Notes under the pieces: generated by a model | What the model saw: only the letters and a program-made list of their open reading frames with translations | Databases searched by the model: none | What the model was told of the DNA's origin: nothing | Shown here: piece after piece, positions 1 to 8,523 of the stretch | Position numbering within the stretch: the stretch's first letter is position 1 | How the letters are laid out: each line of letters begins with the position of its first letter | Assembly: GCF_002091475.1 (NCBI RefSeq) | Contig: NZ_BCTR01000061.1 | Location: forward strand, 1 to 40,813 | Reading direction: 5' to 3' | Length of the DNA: 40,813 bases | DNA from: Sphingomonas azotifigens NBRC 15497 | GTDB taxonomy: Bacteria > Pseudomonadota > Alphaproteobacteria > Sphingomonadales > Sphingomonadaceae | Position numbers and translations under genes: made by a program

Positions 1-233
1 AGGCCGAGGAGCTCCAGGCCAGCATCGCCTATTTCCGCGTCGAGCAGACCGCGCATGCGGGCCGCACCGGCACGCCGGCACGCCGCCCCGTTGCCAAGCC
101 CGCCGCCAAACCGGCCAAGCGCCACCAGCCGAACAGCGTGGCAGACCAGCAGGCTCGGGTCAGCGGCTTCGCGCTCGACCTCGCCACCGGCGGCCCGGAT
201 GCGCAGGACGATGCCTTCGGAGCCGCAGCATGA
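1..233 (+). CDS. Methyl-accepting chemotaxis protein, C-terminal fragment
   Basis: Only the last ~76 codons are inside the window; the gene enters from the left edge in the frame that stops with TGA at 231-233. The visible protein begins AEELQASIAYFRVE, which matches the end of the last coiled-coil helix of bacterial chemoreceptors (…EELQxSIxYFR…). An Ala/Pro/Arg/Lys-rich, probably disordered tail of about 60 residues follows. Receptors of this class bind CheW and CheA and control kinase activity. The stop overlaps the cheW start (ATGA at 230-233), so the two are translationally coupled and probably in one operon. The signalling tip and any ligand domain lie outside the window, so ligand and topology cannot be stated. 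Confidence 0.75.
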   Translation, partial: AEELQASIAYFRVEQTAHAGRTGTPARRPVAKPAAKPAKRHQPNSVADQQARVSGFALDLATGGPDAQDDAFGAAA

Positions 234-709
234 GCAACGCCACCGAACTGCAGCTCGTCACCTTCGGGCTGGGCGCGGAGATCTTCGCGGTACCGGTCTG
301 CCTGGTCCGCGAGATCCTCGACTATAAGGAGGCGTTCCGCATCCCCAACGGGCCGGATTATCTGCTCGGCCTTACCGAGATGCGCGGCCAAGGCGTGACG
401 ACGATCGACTTCCGGCTGCGCCTCGGCCTGTCGCCCTTCGAACCCACGCCGGCCACCCGCATCCTGGTGGTCGACGTGCCGGTCGGGAACCGCGTGCTGA
501 TGCTCGGCCTGGTGGTCGATCGGGTGCTCGAGGTGTGCAGCGTGTCGACCGATCAGGTCGACGCGGCGCCCGACATCGGCGTGCGCTGGTCGTCCGACTA
601 TATCGGCGGCGTCATTAAGCGCGCGGAAGGGTTCGTGGTGCTAGTCGAAATGTCGAAGATCTTTTCGACCGAAGAAGCGCGCGTGCTCGAAGCACGCGCT
701 GCCGCCTGA
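230..709 (+). CDS. cheW: Chemotaxis coupling protein CheW
   Basis: This is a 159-residue CheW-domain protein, the usual length for the family. CheW is the SH3-like adaptor linking receptors to the kinase CheA at the membrane-associated array. The sequence runs LQLVTFGLGAEIFAVPVCLVREIL near the N-terminus (beta strands and first helix), has the receptor-contact region around GLTEMRGQGV with the conserved Arg, and then ILVVDVPVGNRVLMLGLVVDRVLEV. The start overlaps the receptor stop by four bases and cheR follows 15 bp downstream. No cheA or cheY is visible in the window; they presumably lie upstream. Confidence 0.95.
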   Translation: MSNATELQLVTFGLGAEIFAVPVCLVREILDYKEAFRIPNGPDYLLGLTEMRGQGVTTIDFRLRLGLSPFEPTPATRILVVDVPVGNRVLMLGLVVDRVLEVCSVSTDQVDAAPDIGVRWSSDYIGGVIKRAEGFVVLVEMSKIFSTEEARVLEARAAA

Positions 710-724
710 GCAACGGAGCAGCCC

Positions 725-1591
725 TTGTCCGCAGCATTAGCGCTGGATCCGTCGCCCCCGCCCGGGCTCGACTCCATGAGTGCGCGCAACTTCGCGCAGC
801 TCGCCGCCTATATTTACGAGGTCTCCGGCATCAAGATGCCGCAGACTAAGAAGACCATGCTGGAAGGCAGGCTGCGCCGCCGCGCGCGGGCGGTGGGCGT
901 CGATACGCTCGACCAATATTGCGCCTATCTGTTCACCGGTGATCATCTCGCCGCCGAAGGGCTGCACCTGATCAACGCGGTCACGACGAACAAGACCGAC
1001 TTCTTCCGCGAGCCGGCGCATTTCGACTATCTGGTCGCGCAGGTGCTGCCGGCGCTGGCCGCGCGCGGCGTGCGCAGCCTTCGCGCCTGGAGCGCGGCCT
1101 GCTCGACCGGGCCGGAGCCCTACACCATCGCCATGGTGCTCGACGACTATGCCCAGCGGACGGGCGGGCCGGAATATGGCATCCTCGCCACCGACCTCGA
1201 CACCGAGGTGCTGGCGACCGCGCGCAGCGGCATCTATCCCGCCGAACTGATCGACCCGGTGCCGCCGACGCTGCGCCGCGCCTATGTGATGACGTCGAAC
1301 GATCCGCGCCGGCGCGAGGTGCGGATGGTGCCGCGGCTGCGCAGCGCGATCGGCTTCGCGCGGCTGAACCTGATGGATTCGCACTATCCGGTCGGCGATC
1401 CGATGCACCTGATCTTCTGCCGCAACGTGCTGATCTACTTCGACAAGCCGACACAGAAGAAGGTCGTCTCGCAGCTTTATGACTGCCTCGCGCCCGGCGG
1501 CTATCTGTTCCTCGGCCATTCGGAGTCGATCACCGGGCTCGGCCTGCCGCTCGAGCAGGTCGCCAACACCGTGTTCCGGCGGGGCAGCTGA
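725..1591 (+). CDS. cheR: Chemotaxis protein methyltransferase CheR
   Basis: CheR transfers methyl groups from S-adenosylmethionine to receptor glutamates for adaptation. The 288-residue reading has the N-terminal helical domain (YIYEVSGIKM, KTMLEGRLRRRAR, about residues 29-54), the SAM-binding motif AWSAACSTGPEPYT (about 121-134) and the late motif FCRNVLIYFD. The start is TTG at 725, chosen because GGAG at 715-718 sits about 6 bases upstream; an in-frame ATG at 776 would give a protein 17 residues shorter that still keeps the domain. The stop overlaps the cheB start by one base (TGATG), implying coupled translation of the methylation/demethylation pair. Confidence 0.93.
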   Translation: MSAALALDPSPPPGLDSMSARNFAQLAAYIYEVSGIKMPQTKKTMLEGRLRRRARAVGVDTLDQYCAYLFTGDHLAAEGLHLINAVTTNKTDFFREPAHFDYLVAQVLPALAARGVRSLRAWSAACSTGPEPYTIAMVLDDYAQRTGGPEYGILATDLDTEVLATARSGIYPAELIDPVPPTLRRAYVMTSNDPRRREVRMVPRLRSAIGFARLNLMDSHYPVGDPMHLIFCRNVLIYFDKPTQKKVVSQLYDCLAPGGYLFLGHSESITGLGLPLEQVANTVFRRGS

Positions 1592-2670
1592 TGCCCAAGA
1601 TCCGCGTCCTGATCGTCGACGATTCGGCAAGCGTCCGCCAGACCATGGCCGCGATCCTGGAGGAGGATCCGGCGATCGAGGTGATGGGCACGGCCGCCGA
1701 TCCGTTCAGCGCCGCCAAGCGCATCCAGGAGGAAGTGCCGGACGTCATCACGCTCGACGTGGAGATGCCGCGCATGGACGGCATCACCTTCCTGCGCAAG
1801 CTGATGCAGCAATGCCCGGTGCCGGTGGTGATGTGTTCGTCGCTGACCGAAAATGGCTCCGAGACGCTGCTCCAGGCGATGGAAGCCGGCGCGGTCGACG
1901 TGATCCTGAAGCCGCGCATCGGCGTGGCCGACCACCTCGCCGAGCACCACCTCCAGATCCGCGACGTGGTGAAGGCCGCGGCACGCGCACGGGTGCGCGG
2001 GCGGCCGGGCAAGCCGGTGCCGAGAATGGAGGCGCCGGCCAAGAAGCTCACCGCCGACGCGGTGCTGCCGCCGCCGAGCGGCAAGCCGATGAGCCGCACC
2101 ACCGAGATGGTGGTGTGCATGGGGGCCTCCACCGGCGGCACCGAGGCGCTGCGCGAGGTGCTGGAGACGCTGCCGGCGAACAGCCCCGGCATCGTCATCG
2201 TCCAGCACATGCCCGAGCATTTCACCCGCGCCTTCGCCCAGCGGCTGAACGGCCTGTGCGAAGTGGACGTCAAGGAAGCAGCGGACGGCGATCCGGTGCT
2301 GCGCGGCCATGTGCTGATCGCCCCCGGCGGCAAGCACACCATGCTCGAGCGCCAGGGCGCGCGCTACCATGTCTCGGTCCGCGACGGGCCGCTGGTGTCG
2401 CGCCACCGTCCCTCGGTCGACGTGCTGTTCCGCTCGGCGGCGCGCGCGGCAGGATCGAACGCGGTCGGCATCATCATGACCGGCATGGGCGACGACGGCG
2501 CACGCGGGCTGCTCGAAATGCGCCAGGCCGGCGCGCGCACCTTCGCGCAGGACGAGGCCAGCTCGGTGGTGTTCGGCATGCCCAAGGAAGCGATCGCCCG
2601 CGAGGCCGCCGACAAGGTGATCCCGCTCAGCCACATCGCCCGCGAACTGCTCGCGGCGACCGCTCGATGA
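1591..2670 (+). CDS. cheB: Chemotaxis response regulator / protein-glutamate methylesterase CheB
   Basis: This 359-residue two-domain protein removes receptor methyl groups when phosphorylated by CheA. The N-terminal receiver has D10/D11 and the phospho-acceptor D56 (TLDVEMPRMDG); K107 in ILKPR is the conserved lysine. A linker of about 50 residues leads to the methylesterase domain. Its catalytic residues are visible: Ser180 in MGASTGGTEAL, His206 in VIVQHMPEHF and the Asp in MTGMGDDGARG (about 301-302). It overlaps cheR by one base and is followed after 21 bp by the next gene of the operon. Confidence 0.96.
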   Translation: MPKIRVLIVDDSASVRQTMAAILEEDPAIEVMGTAADPFSAAKRIQEEVPDVITLDVEMPRMDGITFLRKLMQQCPVPVVMCSSLTENGSETLLQAMEAGAVDVILKPRIGVADHLAEHHLQIRDVVKAAARARVRGRPGKPVPRMEAPAKKLTADAVLPPPSGKPMSRTTEMVVCMGASTGGTEALREVLETLPANSPGIVIVQHMPEHFTRAFAQRLNGLCEVDVKEAADGDPVLRGHVLIAPGGKHTMLERQGARYHVSVRDGPLVSRHRPSVDVLFRSAARAAGSNAVGIIMTGMGDDGARGLLEMRQAGARTFAQDEASSVVFGMPKEAIAREAADKVIPLSHIARELLAATAR

Positions 2671-2691
2671 TCGATTGCAAAGGAGACGGCC

Positions 2692-4404
2692 ATGTACGCC
2701 GCACGCATTCCTGATCCTTCCCCCGACTCCGAAATCGCACTGGGCGCGATCGAGGCGACGATCAGCCAGGTCGCGAGCAATCTCGACGCCCGCTTCGTTT
2801 CCGCCGGCGAGGCGCTGGCCGAAGCCTATGGCATCGTCGAGCGGCTGGTAAGTGCGCTGGAAGGCGTGACGAACGCGCTGGGGCGCGACGCGGCGGAAGC
2901 GGCGGTCGACAACATGCGGGCGACCGCCGATCGGCTGGAGCGGCTGCCGGCGGTCCAGGCGGCGCGCCAGACGGCGCTGGAGGGCATCGCCGCCGGCGCA
3001 CGACCGCTCGCCCACCATATCTCGCAGGTGAAGCGTACGCTCGATTTCCTGCGCATCTGCGGCCTCAACATCAAGGTGGCGGCCGCCGGCCGCAACGGCT
3101 TTGCCGACTTCGCCGACACGATGAACGTCCGGCTGGACGTGGGCGAGGAGGAGATTGGCGGGATCGGCGTCGAGATCGAGCAGCTGACCGCGAGCATCCC
3201 GGCGCTGATCGAGGTCGATCGCCAGCTCGCCGCGGAATGCGTCAAGGTGATCCCGCAGGTGCCGCGCAAGCTCGCCGCGGACGCCGAGGCGCTGCAGCGG
3301 CACCAGGCCGCCGACGGTGCCCGCGCCAAGCGCATCGCCGCCGTCGCGCGCGAGATTCATGGCCAGGTCGCCACCGCGATCGGCGCGATGCAGATCGGCG
3401 ACATCACCCGCCAGCGGCTCGAACATGTCGCCAGCGGCATCCAGGCGCTGGTCGACTATCGCAACCAGGCCGATCCGGCGGTGGCGATGCAGGTGAACGG
3501 CCATATGCTGGCGCTGCTCGCCGCCCAGGCCGCCGACACGATCGACGCCTTTCATGCCGAGTCGCGGCGCCTCGCCGAGAGCCTGCGGGGCATTGCGCCG
3601 AGCGCGGCGCAGCTGCTCGCGATCCAGGCCGAAGGCAATCGCGAATCGAGCGGCGACAACAGCGTCTTCCTGGGCGCGCTGGAAAAGAGCGTCAGCGATG
3701 TCGCCAAGGTCACCGCACGGCTGCGCGAGGCCGATCTGCGTGCCCAGACGCTGGGCGGCTCGACCTCGGACAGCGCCGAGCGGCTCGCCAAGCGGCTGCG
3801 GGTGGTGCACCGGGTGAACCATGACGTCCATCTGATGGCGTGGAACACCGATCTGCGCTGCCACCGCCTTGGCGACGAGGGCAAGGCGCTGGCGATGGTG
3901 GCGTCGGAGATCCGCGGCTTTGCCACGATGCTGGCGACGATCTCGGGGGAGATCCGTCGCTCGGTCGAATCGCTGGTGGCGGCGGTGACGGCGCTGCGCG
4001 ATCCGCAGGGCGAGCAGGGCGGCGACGCTGCCCAGGCGCTGTCCGAATCGCTCGCCTGCATCCGCGACGGCGCACAGCGCATGCGCGAGGGCCTGGCCGG
4101 GCTGACCGACGACGCCGCGGCGGTGACCCGCATCCTCGAGACGACCACCAGCAACGTCGATTGCGAAGCCGCGTTCGGTGATTCGCTGCGCGACGTGGTG
4201 ACCCAGCTGAGCGTCCTAGCCGCCCCCTGCCATGCACCGGATGCGGCAGTCGCGGCGGCGCTGGAAGGCCTGCTCGACGGGATGGCGCGCAGCTACACCA
4301 TGGCTCGCGAACGCGAGATCCATCACCGCTTCGCGCTGCCCGGCACGGCAGCCGCCGCACAGGCCTCGGTGGAGGACGACGACGACGACGACGGCCTGTT
4401 CTGA
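2692..4404 (+). CDS. Soluble, divergent methyl-accepting-chemotaxis-like protein
   Basis: The 570-residue protein has no transmembrane segment and is almost wholly helical with long heptad stretches. AAAGGAG at 2679-2685 precedes the ATG. Residues ~372-412 align by eye with the chemoreceptor hairpin tip: the usual NLLALNAAIEAARAGE is replaced by HLMAWNTDLRCHRLGDEGKA, while AMVASEIRGFA matches the following VVADEVRxLA. A second receptor-like stretch is around residues 117-165 (LNIKVAAAGRNGFADFA), and GDITRQRLEHV at ~236-246 recalls uncharacterised chemotaxis proteins. The protein ends in a run of six aspartates and GLF. It sits last in the che operon, so a cytoplasmic role in the array or in adaptation is likely. 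Its biochemical role is unknown, and the altered tip makes ordinary CheA/CheW binding uncertain. Confidence 0.7.
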   Translation: MYAARIPDPSPDSEIALGAIEATISQVASNLDARFVSAGEALAEAYGIVERLVSALEGVTNALGRDAAEAAVDNMRATADRLERLPAVQAARQTALEGIAAGARPLAHHISQVKRTLDFLRICGLNIKVAAAGRNGFADFADTMNVRLDVGEEEIGGIGVEIEQLTASIPALIEVDRQLAAECVKVIPQVPRKLAADAEALQRHQAADGARAKRIAAVAREIHGQVATAIGAMQIGDITRQRLEHVASGIQALVDYRNQADPAVAMQVNGHMLALLAAQAADTIDAFHAESRRLAESLRGIAPSAAQLLAIQAEGNRESSGDNSVFLGALEKSVSDVAKVTARLREADLRAQTLGGSTSDSAERLAKRLRVVHRVNHDVHLMAWNTDLRCHRLGDEGKALAMVASEIRGFATMLATISGEIRRSVESLVAAVTALRDPQGEQGGDAAQALSESLACIRDGAQRMREGLAGLTDDAAAVTRILETTTSNVDCEAAFGDSLRDVVTQLSVLAAPCHAPDAAVAAALEGLLDGMARSYTMAREREIHHRFALPGTAAAAQASVEDDDDDDGLF

Positions 4405-4450
4405 GGCGGTCGTCGATCCGCGCGATCGGCGGCGTGGCGATGTAGGAAAT

Positions 4451-4527
4451 TGGCGCGCCCGGAACGATTCGAACGTCCGACCCTCAGATTCGTAGTCTGA
4501 TGCTCTATCCAGCTGAGCTACGGGCGC
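4451..4527 (-). tRNA. tRNA-Arg (anticodon ACG)
   Basis: Read on the minus strand, the cloverleaf begins GCGCCCGTAGCTCAGCTGGA and closes with the matching CGGGCGC acceptor arm (7 of 7 pairs). The discriminator base is G and the CCA end is encoded at 4451-4453. The anticodon arm is CAGA-CTACGAA-TCTG, giving anticodon ACG, and the T-arm carries GTTCGAATC. It reads CGN arginine codons after A34-to-inosine editing. It lies between the che operon and the pheT-linked orphan gene. Confidence 0.96.
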
Positions 4528-4542
4528 GCGGTGAGGTGCGGC

Positions 4543-4570
4543 GCCTAAACGAGCTTCGGGGGTAGCGCAA
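4543..4570 (-). promoter_or_regulatory. Probable sigma-70 promoter of tRNA-Arg
   Basis: On the minus strand TTGCGC (4565-4570) and TTAGGC (4543-4548) are separated by 16 bp and lie 15 bp before the tRNA 5' end. The -35 box is a fair match and the -10 a weak one. The call rests mainly on position. Confidence 0.4.
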
Positions 4571-4590
4571 CCCCTTTTTGCAGCCGACGC

Positions 4591-5007
4591 TCAATTATCG
4601 CGATAGGGCAGCATGTCCTCGTCGAACGAGCGCGGCTGGTTGCAGTGCCAGGCGAACCCGTCCCAACGATCTTCCTGGTCGTCAAACTGGATCAGCGTGC
4701 CGGCCGGGCAGCCCAGCGCGACCAGCTCGTCGCGGCAAAAGGCGCGGCCGCGGTTCAGGTCGGTAAGGTCGACATCGAGGATCGCGCAGGCGGGCCGCCA
4801 CTGGCCGGCCTCGTCCAGCGTCTCGATCAGCGTCCCGCCGCCGCAGGTGCCGAGCCCGGCGATGCGCAGCTCGGCATCTAGGAACACGCCGTAGCGGCCC
4901 TCGCGCTCGTGCGGGTCCATGTCGCCGGGAAAGGCGACCGACACCGAATGCGTGTCGAGCGGCTCTGCCAGAAGGGCGTCGAGCCCGGGTAGGAACCGCT
5001 CGATCAT
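4591..5007 (-). CDS. Unrecognised 138-residue protein coupled to pheT
   Basis: The start is ATG at 5005-5007, just after the pheT stop (5012-5014), with GAGG inside the pheT end as ribosome-binding site, so translation is probably coupled. The protein is acidic and soluble with no signal peptide or membrane helix. It contains two short Gly-rich turns (GLGTCGGGT, about residues 52-60), four cysteines overall, and the aromatic C-terminal stretch EDRWDGFAWHCNQPRSFDED. I do not recognise the family and assign no function. Its placement suggests it is co-transcribed with pheS-pheT, but nothing in the sequence links it to tRNA charging. It ends 21 bp before the tRNA-Arg promoter region. Confidence 0.7.
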   Translation of the reverse strand: MIERFLPGLDALLAEPLDTHSVSVAFPGDMDPHEREGRYGVFLDAELRIAGLGTCGGGTLIETLDEAGQWRPACAILDVDLTDLNRGRAFCRDELVALGCPAGTLIQFDDQEDRWDGFAWHCNQPRSFDEDMLPYRDN

Positions 5008-5011
5008 CGCA

Positions 5012-7435
5012 TCATCCTCGCAGGCTTGCGCCCAGCTTCGCCGCCGCCGCGACGACCTTGTCGGCCACCGCCTTGAGGTCCGCGTCGGTGAAGCTCTTTT
5101 CGCCCGGTTGCAGCGTGACTTCAATGGCCAACGACTTCTGGCCCTCGGGTACGCCCTGGCCGGTGAAGACGTCGAACAACCGCGCGTCGACGATCGTCGC
5201 CTTGTCCGCACCCTTCACGGTGCGGACGAGATCGCCGGCTGCAAGGCTGGTCGGCACCAGGAAGGCAAAGTCGCGGGTCACCGCCTGCAGCGCCGGGGGC
5301 GTGAAGGCCGGGCGGGTGAAGCCGGTCGCCTTCTTGGCGGGCAGCGCGTCGAGGTGAATTTCCACCGCCGCGACCGCGCCGTCGAGGTCGAATGCCTTGA
5401 GCACGCTCGGGTGCACCATGCCGAAGCTGGCGAGCACGTTCTTCGGCCCCAGCCGCAGCGTCGCCGACTGGCCGGGATGGTAGGCGGCACCCGCCTCGCC
5501 CATCACCTGCAGGTTGGCGACCGGCGCGCCGGCAGCCTCCAGCAGCGCCAGCGCCTCGGCCTTGGCATCGAAGGCGGTGAAGGGCTGCGCCTTGCCGCCC
5601 TGCCAGCCGCGCGCGGCCTTGGCGCCCGCCAGCACGACGCCGAGCGTCAGCCGCTCCTTGTCCGCCAGATAGCGGCGGCCGACCTCGAACAGGCGCACGC
5701 TGGTCGCGCCGCGCTTGAGGTTGCGCTCCGCCGCCGCCAGCAGGCCTGGCAGCAGCGAGGGACGCATGACTTTCATGTCCTCGCTGATCGGGTTGGCGAG
5801 CGTCCAGGCGCCGCCGCCGAAGACCTCGGCCTGGGCTTCGGGCAGGAAGCTCCAGGTGATCGCCTCGTTGAGCCCGCGCGCCGCGGCGGTGCGGCGCATC
5901 CGGCGCTCGAGCTTCTGCTCGGGCGTGGCGGTGGGCGTCGCGACGCCGGGGGTGCGGGGCAGCGGCGTCGAGGGGACGTTGTCGATGCCGGCGATGCGGA
6001 TCACTTCCTCGACGATGTCGGCCGGACCGTCGATATCACGACGCCAGCTCGGCGCGGTGACGCGGAGGGCGTCGAAGCCGCCGGCGAGGTCCACCGGATC
6101 GCCATTGCCGTCGAGCGGCTGCACGACGAAGCCGAGGCTTTCGAGGATCTGCACCTGCTGCGCCGCCGGGACGGCGAGGCCGCCCAGCGTCTCCGCCAGA
6201 TTGGGGTCATAGCCGACGACCGCACCCACCTTGGGCGGCGTGCCGCTGCGGGTGACCTCGCTCGGGGTACCGCCGCACAGCGCCAGCACCAGCCGGGTGG
6301 CGATCGCCAGCCCCTCGTCGAGGAATTCGGGATCGACACCGCGTTCGAAACGGGTGCGCGCATCGCTGGTCAGCAGCAGCTTCTGGCCGGTGCGGGCGAT
6401 ATGCTCGGGATCGAAATAGGCGCATTCGATGAGCACGTCGGTGGTGTCGTCCGAACAGCCCGAATGCTCGCCGCCCATGATGCCGCCGATGTCATGCACC
6501 GCCGCATCGTCGGCGATCACGGTCATCGAGTCGGTGAGCGTGTAGGTCTTGCCGTTCAGCGCCAGCACGGTCTCGCCGTCCTTCGCCTTGCGCGCGACCA
6601 GCCCGCCCGAAAGCTTCGCCATGTCATAGACGTGGAGCGGCCGGCCCAGCCCGAACATCACGAAGTTGGTGATGTCGACCAGTGCGGAAATCGGCTTCTG
6701 CCCAACCGCCTTGAGGCGCTGCTGCAGCCACTCGGGCGACGGCCCGTTCTTCACGCCACGCACCACCTGGCCATAGAAGGCCGGGCAGCCCGCCGCATCG
6801 TCGGTGCGCACGTCCGGCCCCGCGCCCTGCGGCACAATCGCCGGCAGGTCGGCCACCACCGCATCAAGCGGCTTGAGCGTGCCCAGGCCCGCTGCGGCGA
6901 GATCGCGCGCAATGCCGCGCACGCCCATGCAGTCCTGCCGGTTCGGCGTGATCGACACGTCGATCACCGGATCATCCAGGCCCGCATAATCCGCGAACGC
7001 CGTGCCGACCGGCGCATCTTCCGGCAGCTCGATGATGCCGTCATGGTCCTCGCCGAGCTCCAGCTCGCGGGTCGAGCACATCATGCCGTTCGATTCGATG
7101 CCGCGCACCGCCGCGACCTTGAGCGTCATGCCGTTGGCCGGCACCACCGCGCCGGGAAGCCCCAGCACACCGACCAGCCCGGCACGCGCGTTCGGCGCGC
7201 CGCAGACGACCTGCAACGGACCTTCGCCGAAATCGACGCTGAGCACCTGCAGCTTGTCGGCCTGTGGATGCCGCTCGGCGGTCAGCACGCGCGCGACGCG
7301 GAAGCCGTTCAGCCGCTCGGCGGGGTTTTCGACGCCCTCGACTTCGAGGCCGACACGGGTCAGCGCCTCGAGGATCTCGGTCAGCGAGGCCTCGGTCTCC
7401 AGATGCTCCTTGAGCCAGCTCAGGGTGAACTTCAT
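5012..7435 (-). CDS. pheT: Phenylalanine--tRNA ligase, beta subunit
   Basis: The beta subunit of the (alpha-beta)2 enzyme charges tRNA-Phe in the cytoplasm. The 807-residue length is typical. It starts MKFTLSWLKEHLETE and has the EMAP/OB-like tRNA-binding domain (about residues 40-150), the B3/B4 editing region (…PAFYGQVVRGVKNGPSPEW…), the B5 domain (…DIVEEVIRIAGIDNVPSTPLPRT…) and the C-terminal ferredoxin-fold anticodon-binding domain (VTRDFAFLVP…). The ATG was chosen over further in-frame codons upstream because it overlaps the pheS stop by four bases (7432-7435), the usual pheST coupling. Confidence 0.97.
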   Translation of the reverse strand: MKFTLSWLKEHLETEASLTEILEALTRVGLEVEGVENPAERLNGFRVARVLTAERHPQADKLQVLSVDFGEGPLQVVCGAPNARAGLVGVLGLPGAVVPANGMTLKVAAVRGIESNGMMCSTRELELGEDHDGIIELPEDAPVGTAFADYAGLDDPVIDVSITPNRQDCMGVRGIARDLAAAGLGTLKPLDAVVADLPAIVPQGAGPDVRTDDAAGCPAFYGQVVRGVKNGPSPEWLQQRLKAVGQKPISALVDITNFVMFGLGRPLHVYDMAKLSGGLVARKAKDGETVLALNGKTYTLTDSMTVIADDAAVHDIGGIMGGEHSGCSDDTTDVLIECAYFDPEHIARTGQKLLLTSDARTRFERGVDPEFLDEGLAIATRLVLALCGGTPSEVTRSGTPPKVGAVVGYDPNLAETLGGLAVPAAQQVQILESLGFVVQPLDGNGDPVDLAGGFDALRVTAPSWRRDIDGPADIVEEVIRIAGIDNVPSTPLPRTPGVATPTATPEQKLERRMRRTAAARGLNEAITWSFLPEAQAEVFGGGAWTLANPISEDMKVMRPSLLPGLLAAAERNLKRGATSVRLFEVGRRYLADKERLTLGVVLAGAKAARGWQGGKAQPFTAFDAKAEALALLEAAGAPVANLQVMGEAGAAYHPGQSATLRLGPKNVLASFGMVHPSVLKAFDLDGAVAAVEIHLDALPAKKATGFTRPAFTPPALQAVTRDFAFLVPTSLAAGDLVRTVKGADKATIVDARLFDVFTGQGVPEGQKSLAIEVTLQPGEKSFTDADLKAVADKVVAAAAKLGASLRG

Positions 7436-8523
7436 GCGCCGACTCCCCCGCTCAGCGTGGGCACGTCGAGCGCCGAGAAGCCGTAATGCTTGAGCCAGCG
7501 CAGATCGCCGTCGAAGAAGGGGCGCAAGTCGTCCATCCCATATTTGAGCATCGCCAGCCGGTCGACGCCGGTGCCGAAGGCGAAGCCCTGCCATTCCTCG
7601 GGATCGAGCCCGCAGGCCTCGATCACCCGCCGGTGCACCATGCCGCTGCCCAGCACTTCCATCCAGCCGCCGCCGGGCGCGTCGCCGCTGCCGCCGATCA
7701 CGCGCTTGCCGTCCTTCCAGGTGAAGCCGACATCGACTTCGGCCGAAGGCTCGGTGAAGGGGAAATAGCTGGGGCGCAGACGCAGCACGATGTCGTCGCG
7801 CTCGAAGAAGGCCTTGAGGAAGGTCTCCAGCGTCCATTTGAGGTGGCCGAGCGTGATGCCCTTGTCGATCACCAGGCCTTCGATCTGGTGGAACATCGGC
7901 GTGTGGGTCGCATCCGAATCCGAGCGATAGACGCGGCCCGGCGCGATGATGCGGATCGGCGGCTTCTGGCTCGTCATCGTACGGATCTGCACGGGGCTGG
8001 TGTGCGTGCGCAGCACCATCGGCCGTTCGTGCTCGCCGGCGATGTAGAAAGTGTCGTGCATCGCGCGCGCCGGATGCGTCTCCGGAATGTTGAGCGCGGT
8101 GAAATTGTGCCAGTCGTCCTCGACTTCGGGGCCGGTGGCGACCGCGAAGCCCAGATCGGCGAAGATCTCGGCCAGTTCGTCCATCACCTGGCTGACCGGG
8201 TGGACCGAGCCCGGCGCGACGCCGTCGACCGGCAGCGTCATGTCCACCGTCTCGCTGGCGAGGCGCGCTTCGAGCGCGGCCTGCTCCATCGCCGCCTTTC
8301 GGCTCGCGAGCGCCTCGGTGACGGCTTCGCGCAAGGAATGGATGCGCGGGCCCTGTTCCTGGCGCTCCTCGGGGGTGAGCTTGCCCAGCGTCTTGAGCAG
8401 GCCGGTGATCGCGCCCTGCTTGCCAAGCGCCTGGACGCGCACCGCCTCCAGCGCATCGAGCGCGGTGGCGGCATCAATCGCGGCAAGCAGCTCGCCGCGC
8501 AGGGTATCGAGATCGGTGGTCAT
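7432..8523 (-). CDS. pheS: Phenylalanine--tRNA ligase, alpha subunit
   Basis: The catalytic subunit of phenylalanyl-tRNA synthetase, 363 residues. It has the N-terminal coiled coil that binds tRNA, class II motif 1 (HPVSQVMDELAEIFADLGF), TSPVQIRTM, motif 2 (GRVYRSDSDATHTPMFHQIE) and motif 3 (GFAFGTGVDRLAMLKYGM). The phenylalanine pocket segment FPFTEPSAEVDV is intact. The ATG (8521-8523) overlaps the stop of the upstream GIY-YIG gene by four bases, and the gene's own stop overlaps pheT. Confidence 0.97.
   Translation of the reverse strand: MTTDLDTLRGELLAAIDAATALDALEAVRVQALGKQGAITGLLKTLGKLTPEERQEQGPRIHSLREAVTEALASRKAAMEQAALEARLASETVDMTLPVDGVAPGSVHPVSQVMDELAEIFADLGFAVATGPEVEDDWHNFTALNIPETHPARAMHDTFYIAGEHERPMVLRTHTSPVQIRTMTSQKPPIRIIAPGRVYRSDSDATHTPMFHQIEGLVIDKGITLGHLKWTLETFLKAFFERDDIVLRLRPSYFPFTEPSAEVDVGFTWKDGKRVIGGSGDAPGGGWMEVLGSGMVHRRVIEACGLDPEEWQGFAFGTGVDRLAMLKYGMDDLRPFFDGDLRWLKHYGFSALDVPTLSGGVGA

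Noticed and set aside
1501..3864. Minus-strand frame of about 790 residues opposite cheB and the following gene
   Set aside because: Antisense shadow with no domain; the plus strand is coding throughout with overlapping starts and stops.
4232..4495. Plus-strand frame running into tRNA-Arg (ends ARNDSNVRPSDS)
   Set aside because: This end is the familiar false translation opposite a tRNA gene, and the rest is a shadow of the chemotaxis-like gene.
4919..7486. Plus-strand frame of about 850 residues opposite pheT
   Set aside because: Antisense shadow; pheT on the other strand has all its domains.
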